NCBI GenBank assembly: GCA_037042915.1
Contig: CM073193.1
Location: 7,564,001 to 7,628,000, forward strand
Source: Auricularia sp. M13
Taxonomy: Eukaryota > Basidiomycota > Agaricomycetes > Auriculariales > Auriculariaceae
DNA length: 64,000 nt
Direction: 5' to 3'
The translations under genes and the position numbers were made by a program. Below are positions 54,044 through 63,061 of this stretch, piece after piece; position 1 is the first letter of the stretch; each line of letters starts with the position of its first letter. The notes below the pieces were generated by a model. That model worked only from the letters and a program-made list of their open reading frames with translations, made no database searches and was not told the DNA's origin.

Positions 54044-57000
54044 TCGAGCAGTGAGGCTGGAGAACGGTAGAGCAGTCAGAAGATGGTGGGGGGTACCAAA
54101 AGAGAAGAGGGAGGCCGCGGCATTTAACTGCGTGTGCTCACCGCTGTCCAAGAGCTGCCAATGCCAGACTTTGAATGCGGACAATGCGCAGGGAGACGCC
54201 CGTCAGTGTCTGGCGGTCCATCGGTCGCCGTTTCCGACTTCTGCAATATACGCGAGGATGCGCGACATTCAGGCGTCTGACCAGCCCTAGCCATTAGTCT
54301 CGACACGTCCCTTGAAGGCGGCGCCGCGTACTTCATCGTGGTGCCCGATTGCGTAGTCCAGCGCGCCATGCGCATGTCGTGTCTGGGTGAGAGGCTTCAA
54401 GCGGAGTTCGGATGCGCCGGGCCGCGTTCGCGCAAGCCTGGACACGTTGTCCAAGACCTGCCAGCGTCGACCACGCATGCAGGGCAATCCCATTCACTGA
54501 AAAACTCGCCACACTCTCGTATCATGCATAGGGCTATACCGTGCAGGGAACGGTCGCTCTCTAGCGGTACAATGTTGCAGCACTGTATGTATTCTCGATT
54601 TAATCAAGGGACACTTGCGTATGGACGGTATTTCCTTTTCGGAGCTGCTGCTGCACGCTCCCGCCTCTCCAGAAATTGCTTGTAGCCTATTCCTTCAGGC
54701 ATACCCTGCGCGAGTTTCTCATGTTCTTTGCCGCAGTCCGGGTTTCTTGACCAGTGCTGATCCCGCGAGGAGACACGCGTCCATGTACGACCACAGCCTC
54801 CAAAGCACTTGAATGGTGAAATCTCGGCCGATTTGGGGGGCTTGTAATATCCATAGGGGAAGTACCAGATCTTGGGCTGTCTCTGCTGCTGCTCAGGGGC
54901 AGGGTTGTGCGGCTGGGCTTCTATGCCCTATGAGCACGGCGCGTGCATGTTCTGCGCGTGATACTGACTGCCTTTGGGTACACTCTTCACCGAGGGCATA
55001 TTTTTTAGCAGCGTTAATGCTTGGGCTGCAGCTAATGTTTCGGGGGAGGCAGGCCTCTTCGGTGTCTGGCGCACTCGGTCAGTGGCGGCGCAGGTATATC
55101 CTGGGATCTTACTAAATCCAGGCGCGTCATCTGGACTCTCTTGAGCGAGCTGATATCTCTCCAGTCGGGGGGAAGTGCTGAGGTGTATTATTCAAGCGGC
55201 GCGACCCGAGTGTGTCCTAGGGTTTTGCAAGGGTCACCCATGGGTAAATTAGAGCTGACCCTTACCCTTACCCTTGTGGGTCTAACCCATGATATTACTA
55301 CCCATGGGTCACCCCTGGGTCACCCCTGGGTGTGACCCACGGTGGGTAATCATATGAAATGGACTCCCAGTGACTGTCATCTTGTTCTGCCATGTGCCCA
55401 TGACACATATCCTTAATTGTACACTCCTGTAAGCATTCCCCTTGCCTCCAGATATATGAGAACCAGTTCTTACAGGTGGATTGTAGTGTGCCGATGGACC
55501 AAAAGGTTCACAGGCCCATGGGTTGAAGGGTCATGGGTCACAAATCTCTGACCCTTACCCTTACCCACAAGGGTTGGGTCAGCGACCCACAAAGGGTCAC
55601 CCAACCCTTGCAAATCCCTAGTGTGTCCCCTCTCCCATCCCTATTAACCAGCCAATAGGCGTCGTCGACGATCAACGGGCGCCAAGATTACTCTTGGGTA
55701 TCAAAGTGTGTGAACCTCGCATTCATATTCCTTGGATCTGCAGTCTCTATAGTCAGCGGGTGTTTCCATAGCAGAATATGGGGGCGGGGTCCATATACTT
55801 TTATACCACTAATAATCACTGCCCTAGCTCTCAAAGCCTGGATTGGCTTGCAGCGCGTTGGCCATGCTCATCGGTTCCGGCCGTCAGTTTGGTCTAGAGC
55901 GGGGGGGAGCAGAAAAGACAAGTTGAGGGTAACCGCAGCGTCTTATGGATCATTATCTGATCCGGAGCCAGCGTGCACGTGTTTTTTTTTGCGTGCGATA
56001 CATCATATCAAGGAATTTGCCGACACGGCACGGCTCGGCCGCTCGGACAGGAGCTATTCCTGTTTGGGTGGATCCGCCGTTTTGCACGCGGAAGATTGCC
56101 GTGACGCACGTCAGTGCTGTTTAGGCTTCGAGCGGATCAGGTGATTGATCGACCCGTTTGTTATCATGTGGCGCTGCTTCTGGGATTGTCTCGATTTCCA
56201 GATGACGGTAAAAAAACGCGTATCTCGTTGACGCCATGCTGCGTGCGCTTGAAAAAATTATCAGAGTTCCAAGTGCGTTGACGGAGGTCAAATAATTTTT
56301 AAAAAACGCCGGGAGGTCGAAATCCGGGCGAGTTTGGGCAAAAGCGCAAAATCCGGAGCCAAATCTGCTTAAGAGGTCGGAGTCGGAACGAGCCTGGCTC
56401 TTCCCTCTTGCCTCCACCCACCAGCATTCGATGCGCTTCAACACCCTGCGCCGCCTCTTTTTGTGAGTCGAGTTCCAGCTTGTGCCGGACGTCACTCACG
56501 CGCGCAGGCTCGTCGTTCAGGCCTTCCGGCCGGTGCGCGTCGCGCTCGCGTATCGACACGTCACTCACCGTCTCCAGCTCGCGCCTGCCCATCCGCGCGC
56601 CGAGGACCTTCTCCCAGCTCTCCCGCCGTCTTGCACGGTCGCCGCGGACGATCGCGAGGGCTGCACTTGTGGCGCCTGTGTCATGGTGCGCCTGCTCACT
56701 CGTTTTATTTTCTTCGCTGATATCCGCCATAGTGCAGCGCGTTCCCGCGCCGCAGCACTTTCTGCGCCGCATGCGGGGCTCACAGCAGCAGCGCGGACCT
56801 CCAGGGAACCGGGTGCGGCTGCAGCGGCTTCCAAGGCCGTTAAGTGCGCATCCGGCACTCCGTTCCGTTTCCGCAAGGTGCGTGCAGATTTTCTCGGCCG
56901 TCGTGCCCGCTCTGCTTGACGAGCTTCGCGCTGACCACGTCCGCCCGTAGTGAACAAGCCTGGGCGTGTGCTCTCTGACAAGGTGCGTCATCTTTATTTT

Positions 57001-57339
57001 CGCGCGCAGGTGCTCACTTTTCGCGCAGACTCGAACATCTGCTAATGCGCCATGAGCGCCATCTCCATTTTCTTGCACCCGCGTGTACTCTATGTCGTCT
57101 ACCACCTCCCCCTCGAATTTAACGGTGATTTTCTTGGATTTTTTGCGCAGCGTGAGCGCTGCAAAACGTTCTCGGATTCTCTGGCTACGAGGCGCTCACG
57201 GCTCCGCGTTCCAGGCGGCAGAGCAGCCAACAGCTTCTATTTTCTGAAGCACACTCTGCGCGTGCGTCGTGGAGGGCGTCGTCATGTCTTACGCGCGTTC
57301 CTGCGCTCGAACCATCATGGTTCGGGTAAGACCGCCCCC
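54044..57339 (-). other. LINE 5' region, largely unexplained
   Basis: 3.3 kb between the first ORF1 ATG and the inferred 5' end. It contains the 403-bp MITE (55218-55620). 56299-57105 has a 268-codon minus-strand frame starting with a non-ATG codon and overlapping plus-strand frames; its charged part (RELETVSDVSIRERDAHRPE) looks protein-like but no family is recognised. 56260-56330 is A/T-rich. Either the LINE has an unusually long 5' untranslated region or extra ORF, or another nested element with undetected ends lies here. Confidence 0.4.
55218..55620. mobile_element. hAT-like MITE, 403 bp, telomere-like internal repeats
   Basis: Non-autonomous DNA element. Terminal inverted repeats start TAGGGTTTTGCAAGGGT on the left and TAGGGATTTGCAAGGGT on the right (one mismatch in 17). 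A perfect 8-bp duplication GTGTGTCC flanks it (55210-55217 and 55621-55628), as in the hAT superfamily. Both arms contain ACCCTTACCCTTACCC-like stretches resembling telomere units, and CACCCCTGGGT repeats. No coding frame. Confidence 0.85.
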
Positions 57340-57353
57340 TAAACGCCTCTTTC
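57340..57353. repeat. Target-site duplication, LINE 5' side
   Basis: TAAACGCCTCTTTC, identical to 31655-31668; the LINE 5' end (GGGGGCGG on the minus strand) abuts it. Confidence 0.75.
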
Positions 57354-57372
57354 ACCAACCAAGCCACTATTA

Positions 57373-58395
57373 TTATAAGTTTGGTCGATCCTGCGCTGCG
57401 CGCCTCAGTGTATTTGGCCTTGAGCTCGAAGTATGATGGCCCCGGAACCCCTTGCCTCCCCGCCGTAGAACGCGGGCAATTGCCCTGTCGATAACCTTTC
57501 CCAGTTCCTTACCAATTGTGGCGGCCCCGGTCCCGACAACAGTTGTAACCGTAGAGTATTCATGGCTGGGCATGACCATCCGGAAGAAACGGGAGCCCAA
57601 ATCCACCCACTTCGGAAGACCAACCAAGTAAAACCGATGGACAAGCATAGGGTACTGGGAGTCCCAGATTTTTGATTATTCAGAGGACGCTGCCCATGTT
57701 TCCGTCATGTCCATCAAGTTAGGAATGCCAGTGTGATCTGTTGCACAAAGAGAATCATAGCGCTCAGCGATTGAGAAAGCGAGGCATACCGTGACCCTGG
57801 ATGATTTGGTCGACGTTCTCAGTCTAGCAAGCGATGATACGTTAGCGAAATTGTACGCCCAATCTCATCAGGCGCTTGGAATCGCCCAAGACAGCTTTGG
57901 GATCGCGAAAGTTGCCATAGAGGATGTAGGAGACTGGGCGACCCTCCTTGTCCCGCCCGAAAGTGCCGACTGGGTCGACGACGTCCGCTGGGATCTGCTC
58001 CTGCATGATCGGTGGGATGTCCATCTTGTCCCGCCAGCGAAGAGTGGTGATCAGCATTTCCTTCGCCGCGGCTCCGTTCATATTGCGAGCCGCAAGGAAC
58101 TTGTAGAGCACTCCTTCGTCGATCCCGCTTGGGACGGGTCGAGTGTGACGCCCCATATGACGGCCATAGGGGGGAGGCGCTTTGGAGGATAGGCTTTGCT
58201 GAACATTTCGGGCAACTGCCCGCGCAGCTCTCGGATCGCGTTCTTGTCGCTGGCGGATAGCTTATCGACCAGCGCGCTGCCAGGCTCAGATCCGGCGTCA
58301 AGTGCACATAGGGCTAGTTGGAATAAGGCAGAGGGAGACGGGGAGATTTCTGTGTAAGCCGGTGGGTGTTCGTGTCCAGGAGCAGGTACGCTCAT
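57373..58395 (-). pseudogene. SFH5: Sec14/CRAL-TRIO protein, Sfh5-like, decayed
   Basis: Phosphatidylinositol-transfer protein family. ATG at 58395 (MSVPAPGHEHPPAYTE), then VDKLSASDKNAIRELRGQLP, AVIWGVTLDP, SGIDEGVLYKFLAARNMNG, EMLITTLRWRDKMDIPP and GTFGRDKEGRPVSYILYGNF; later exons give NVDQIIQGHG, SKIWDSQYPMLVHRFYLVG and TTVVGTGAATIGKELGKVI followed by QLPAFYGGEA. These match the Sfh5 order. Frame changes of one base lie near 58137 (CCGTCCC) and near 57478 (AGGGCAATTG), and an in-frame TAA precedes SKIWDSQYP near 57680. The 3' end is about 20 bases from the LINE target site. Probably a pseudogene; the one-base breaks could partly be sequence errors, but the stop is harder to explain that way. 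Confidence 0.7.
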
Positions 58396-58751
58396 GCTGA
58401 TAGCTAAAGCAAGTGGAGCAAACAGCGACAAATGCGTGATCGCAAGTACTGGCAGGGTCCCTTCAGGCGGATAATACTTATCAATGCGATACCGATGTAA
58501 GCAGAGGTGCAGCCATGAGCGCATTGAGGACGCCAGGAGCGTCGGAATGGAGAAAGAGGAAAACCAAGGAGTGTGGATAACACGACACAACAATCTACAT
58601 GATGAGTCCCTCGCCTGCCGCGGCCTCCGTCGTCTACCTCCGTGGCACTGCCTCCGGCACTGCCACCGCATGAGATGATGAGGACCGCAATGTTCGAGTC
58701 GGACATCACCGACATGCGAGTCTTCCTCAAAAGTCCGACTCGCGCTTTGCT
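58396..58751. other. Intergenic, Sfh5 promoter side
   Basis: About 350 bases upstream of the Sfh5-like ATG, ending at the target duplication of the MITE. No supported gene. Confidence 0.4.
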
Positions 58752-59035
58752 AGGCCCCCGGAAAGCTCCGATAAAGGTCCGATCCGCTAGGCCCACACAT
58801 CAGAGGCGATTTTGAGGGCACTTTTTTCAGAACCGCTGGCCTGGCTGGAATTGTTTTACTGTAGCTGTATGTGAAATGAATGGATCATGACATTCCTGCA
58901 CTTTAGAGGCAAAAGCTCAAAAACAGGCTGAGATATGCAATCACACCTTCCTTATAAGGCAATTTCCGGCGGAGATTAGGCCCACATATCGGCCGATTTT
59001 GGGATCGGACCTCAGATGGACCTTTCCGGGGGCCT
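58752..59035. mobile_element. MITE, 284 bp, 8-bp target duplication
   Basis: Ends are AGGCCCCCGGAAAGCTCC on the left and AGGCCCCCGGAAAGGTCC on the right (inverted), with further matching GGTCCGATCC and TAGGCCCACA blocks inside each arm. GCTTTGCT is duplicated at 58744-58751 and 59036-59043. No coding capacity. The 8-bp duplication fits hAT or KDZ-type mobilisation. Confidence 0.85.
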
Positions 59036-59043
59036 GCTTTGCT

Positions 59044-60183
59044 CTCGACCCGCACTGTTACGTTTCACCACGCTGCATACTTGCGCTTGCATCCTCTCTC
59101 GAGAATATCACCTACCTCGCGGAACGTTGCTGAAGACCAGGCCGTTGGGCTGTCTGCCCGTCTTCATCTCGCTGTTTCTTTGCGCCTCGTTCGAGATCAT
59201 CGCTTCCTCGCAGACACGCCGCTGGCCCTGACTTGGCTACCCAAATGCAATATCTGGTTTGCAGAGCGGCCACTGGCTCATTCGCCTTCAATGGAACACT
59301 CAAAATGGTTCGGGCAGCACGGCCTTGCGGGCCACATTCCTTCTATCATCCGTCAACAGTGCTCAGTGCGCGCCGGATGCGCACGGGCTAGCTAGCCATG
59401 ATACCATCCATCGACGCTGACTCTGATGACTTGATCTTTGTGCCTCCTGCTCTTCATATCGGCGACTGTCCTTGCCACGTTTAGCCGGAGCTTTTACACG
59501 AGCTCACATTCCTGGCGCTGGGAAACGAGTCCCAGATCGCAGTAGAGATGTCGATCTCCGGGCCGTCTGGATTCAGAAAATGATTGGAGATTCTCGATGG
59601 GAGGGCTGAATGCTGAGCGTCGATGTTAATCCTCTCCTCTCCGACGTCACGTTGGTCGCTCCCTTGGCACACCACAAGCTGCTGCGGGACGCCAGATCTA
59701 TATTTCCATTCTGTCCGGCGCGACACACTGGGATTTATTATTATTATTTTCGAATTGGACATGGGACTATATGCAAAATCCGAGCTATCCAAAATTTGGC
59801 TGCATAGACCCCAAAATCTGCAAGACCTGCTACGTTTCCAAACATCTTGACCATGACCTACATCTGTCCCCATGCTGCCAGAATGTTGCGTCCCACGGAT
59901 ATCGGCAAATGACTATATCTGGATGCTGTGGACTCGGTTTCCCGCTGCTGCTGCGGAGCCTGGAGATCATGGGTCCGCTGTCAGTTGCTTCCTCTGACTC
60001 TCATTGGGAAATTCGACAGAATTGAATTTCGGCACATCAACAGGACGCCCAGGATCATAGAAGCAGCCTCAGCGCAGCACTTCTCACCGCATATAAAGTC
60101 TGAGACGTTCAGTACAATTATTTTCCATCCTCTCCTTTGCTGTCCGCACTCACGCTTATCCCTCTCCATCGCCCTCTATCGAC
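59044..60183. other. Intergenic
   Basis: 1.1 kb with short frames only. TTATTATTATTTTCG at 59737 is a simple AT-rich tract. The last 100 bases are the CFEM gene promoter. Confidence 0.4.
60093..60098 (+). promoter_or_regulatory. TATA box of CFEM gene
   Basis: TATAAA 86 bases before the ATG, followed by a pyrimidine-rich leader (CCATCCTCTCCTTTGCTGTC). Confidence 0.6.
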
Positions 60184-60802
60184 ATGCGTTTCTCCTTGTT
60201 CGCCCTTGCGGTCATCGCTGGCGTCGCCACTGCGCAGGACTCTTCGGAAAGCGACGCGGCCCTCCAGACTTGCATCGATGGCTGCACCAAGTCGTCCCTG
60301 GACGCCTACCCCGACGCCGCCAGGAAGTGCCTCGCCACTGACGAGTACGTTTCACTCAGTTTTCCTGCTGTCTCAGAACTATTACGATAGTGACATATAT
60401 CTTGCAGCCAGCAGAAGCGGGCGGCGTGCATTTGCCAGGAGACGGCGCTGTTGACCGCGATGCAGGATTGCATCACGAAGACCTGCCCTCACTTGAGCGG
60501 CGACGTCGACCTTGTTGCCTCCTGCAGTGAGTTATTCTAATCCCTCGTTTGCGAAGCGTCGCAGTGTCTAATTCATCCCTGCGCTGCGGGTAGAGACCGA
60601 CAGCGACGACAGCACCACCAAGCCTGGCGACAACGGCACTAAGCCCGATGACAGCGCCACTGAGCCGAGCGACAATGCGCCCACTACGCCCAACGAGACA
60701 GAGACTCCCGCTGAAGATCCCTCGGGAGCGGCTTCGCACACGGGCGCAGGGTTGCTTCCAGTCCTCGCAGCGTCTGGGGCTCTCGGCGCGCTGTTTATTT
60801 GA
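60184..60802 (+). CDS. CFEM-domain GPI-anchored secreted protein
   Basis: Three exons (60184-60344, 60408-60526, 60594-60802) in frame, about 162 residues. Signal peptide MRFSLFALAVIAGVATAQ; the mature part has eight cysteines in CFEM order (TCIDGCTKSS, AARKC, AACICQE, QDCITKTCPHL, LVASC), a fold known from fungal surface proteins that bind haem or act in host contact. An Asp/Thr/Pro-rich stem with N-sites (DNGTKPDD, PNETETP) follows, and a C-terminal GPI signal (GAGLLPVLAASGALGALFI). Expected at the plasma membrane or wall. The Asp that often coordinates haem iron in CFEM domains cannot be identified with certainty. Confidence 0.88.
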
Positions 60803-61184
60803 TTCTTGAATATTTTCTGATACTTGGTATCTTATGCCAAGGGGCCCTTGTTTCCCCCCTTAACGGACGCTGCCTGTTGCAATGATATATGGCTTCCTCC
60901 TCATCGTTGAGGGACGCAACCTGAACCGCGGAAATTTCACGGTCCGACCGATGTCCTTGTGACCGACGGCTGAATTTCTTGTACAAGCACCGACATCGTT
61001 TTCGCGCTATAGGCTTTCAGATACGCATCCGAGTGCGGATCCCGATTAAGTGGTGTAACGGAACCACATGCAGGTGACATTCTGCTTTGCGAACCTGCTG
61101 TGGCCCCTGGCTTTTCCGTATTTGGCGGGCTTCGACGCATTATTCAGGACTGACTGACGCGTCGGGGCGCCAAATCGACTGCAG
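60803..61184. other. Intergenic; start of duplicated segment
   Basis: From about 60930 this stretch resembles 62690-62970 (ATTTTCACG/ATTTCACGGTCCGAC-type matches, CTGCTTTGCGAACC/CTCTGCAAACC, CGGCGCCAAATCG), showing that the upstream flank of the BTB genes was duplicated with them. Confidence 0.5.
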
Positions 61185-62480
61185 ATGTCTTCGTCACCAC
61201 CCGCGTTGCTCACACCCCCAGAGGTGCGCCGGGCAAGCATGGTATCCACGCAGCTGATTGTCAACGTAGACACCGAACGACGCGCTGCCCAGCCCGCTCT
61301 CTACCCTGGCAACGGCTGTTTCGCCTACTTTCCATCCAGATGCTCATCTGGACCCGTCATCCGCGCCCGATCTTGTCGTTATCTCGTCCGACGGCACGCT
61401 GTTCTACGTACACTCGAAACTATTGCTTCAGGTCTCGAGAAACGCGTTCTCCGGCCTGCTGCCCGCTTCGGAGCGCGGGGAAGCAGGCCCTAGTATTCTG
61501 CAATTCGAGTGCAAAGCGATGCCACGTTGCTCGACCTCGTCCTGCGCATTATCTACGGCCTTGATATCACTGCGTGCAACCCGCCCCTGACCCTGCTGTC
61601 CCTCGTCGTCGATGAGCTGCTAGAGCGCTTCGCCGTCCCACCACTCTTCGTGCTCTGGCCCGGGCGACCACTGTTCGCAGCTATCCTCGCGCACGCCGTC
61701 GTGCACCCGCTGCATGTCTATAGTCTCGCTGCGAGGCGCGACCTCGAGACACTCGCCGTTGCCGCGAGCGCGCACATGCTCTCATTCCCGCTCGCGCTGC
61801 TGACGGACGACGACGCACGTGTCATAGGGCCCGTGTACCTCCGCCGGCTGTTTTTCCTACATCTCGGCCGCGTCGAGGCGCTCAAGCGGATCCTCGTTGT
61901 GCAGCCCGCCGCGCATGCGCCGACCGCGCAGTGTGATGCGCTGAGCCAGCAACAAAAGATGCAGCGCGCGTGGAAGCTTGCAACCGCCGGCATTGCTCTC
62001 GATGCCAGACCCGACTTGTCCCCCCATGCCATCGAGGCCGCCCTTGGGCCTCTGCAGACCCATATCTGGTGCATGGACTGCCGCCGTATGCTCAGTGACC
62101 GCACGCAGAAGCTCGTCGCTGAATGGTCCGCCGTTAAAGTGTGTGCTTCGCGTCTCGTCGCGATCCTACTCATCCTGCGATTGCTAGCGAACTATTTGAA
62201 GGAGTTGTCCCTGCCAGAGCTCCATACAAGATTGAGCGTATCTCGCCAGGATCCCACAATTACGCTTTTTTGCCAGGACCCCACTGATGAATTTCCTGCA
62301 GCCAGCCTGCACCACCAATTACTGAGCCCCTTCGGCATTCGCAAAGCTAGACTTACCACTAGGTTTCTCGTGCCCCACAGGCCGAGTGTCGTGGCAAACA
62401 CAGTAAGAAATCCTGAAAATATTTCTAGGAAGACTACCGTTCGGTCGATGTCCCTTATAGAGTTGCAACAATACACGTAA
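61185..62480 (+). CDS. BTB/POZ-domain protein, copy 1 (frame-broken)
   Basis: BTB protein of the type expanded in Agaricomycetes; such proteins act in protein-protein contacts, often with cullin-3. ATG 61185 (MSSSPPALLTPPEVRR). The BTB core is SAPDLVVISSDGTLFYVHSKLL, QVSRNAFSGLLPAS, IRVQSDATLLDLVLRIIYGLD; the C-terminal part has LHVYSLAARRDLETLAVAAS, HMLSFPLALLTDDDA, YLRRLFFLHLGRVEALKRIL and HIWCMDCRRMLSDRTQKLV followed by AEWSAVK and a GTGTGT donor at 62139. Frame changes of one base occur near 61310 (before PTFHPDAHLDP) and near 61503 (before IRVQSDAT). The 3' end is uncertain: either splicing at 62139 or read-through to 62480. Copy 2 lies 1.8 kb downstream. Confidence 0.65.
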
Positions 62481-63061
62481 GCACTCAGGATGCACTCATC
62501 CATCTCTCAGTGGGCACATCCAGGCACATCCCTAGTGGAGCAGGTTTTTAAACCTTCCTCTGCGGGCAGTGAGGAGTATTTGGTTTAACCTGTTGATCCA
62601 TAGCGTTCTGGAAGCTGGAAGGCCAGAAAAATGGCAGCGGGGCATTCCACTCCGAGGAGAGTTGTTTCCTTCAAGTGTGGATGCACCGCGGAAATATTTT
62701 CACGCTCCGACACTCATCCTTACCACAGCTGAGTTTCTCCTGTTCATCAACAAGCGCCTGCGTCGTATTTCGTGCCGTAGGCCAGCAGATACGTACTGTA
62801 ACCACCGTAAGTGCAGAGCCCTACCGAACAATCGTGCCATGCTGCGACGTAGGCGTTGCGCTCTGCAAACCCGCTGTGGCCACTAGGCCCTGGCTTCCGG
62901 GATCAGCAGGCTTCTACGCCATACATAGGTCTGGCCGACGTGTCCGGCGCCAAATCGTCTTCACATGCCGTCACCATCGAGGGCATTGCTCACACCCCCA
63001 GAGGTGTGCGAGCCATTGCGTGTGTGCTGCAGCGTCTGACAACGAGCGCAGACTCCCACCC
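62481..63061. other. Intergenic between BTB copies
   Basis: About 580 bases, of which 62690-63010 repeats the flank upstream of copy 1. No independent gene. Confidence 0.45.

Larger units (their letters stand above)
31669..57339 (-). mobile_element. Tad1-like LINE (non-LTR retrotransposon), containing nested insertions
   Basis: Minus-strand element bounded by a 33-nt poly(A) tail (31669-31701) and a GGGGG-type 5' end at 57339, with a perfect 14-bp target duplication outside. It encodes a gag-like ORF1 (51718-54043) with a CCHC knuckle, and ORF2 with APE endonuclease, reverse transcriptase, an RNase H-like domain and a C-terminal CCHC-like finger. ORF2 is split by a 14-kb DNA transposon (35654-49646); a MITE (55218-55620) sits in the 5' part. 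Without these the element is still about 11.3 kb, longer than usual for the clade, and about 2.9 kb of 5' sequence before ORF1 is unexplained. At least three single-base frame changes interrupt the ORFs. Clade assignment rests on layout and RT motifs only. Confidence 0.8.

Noticed and set aside
56299-57105. Host gene inside the LINE 5' region
   Set aside because: No ATG, no recognised domain, competing plus-strand frames; kept only as an unexplained region.
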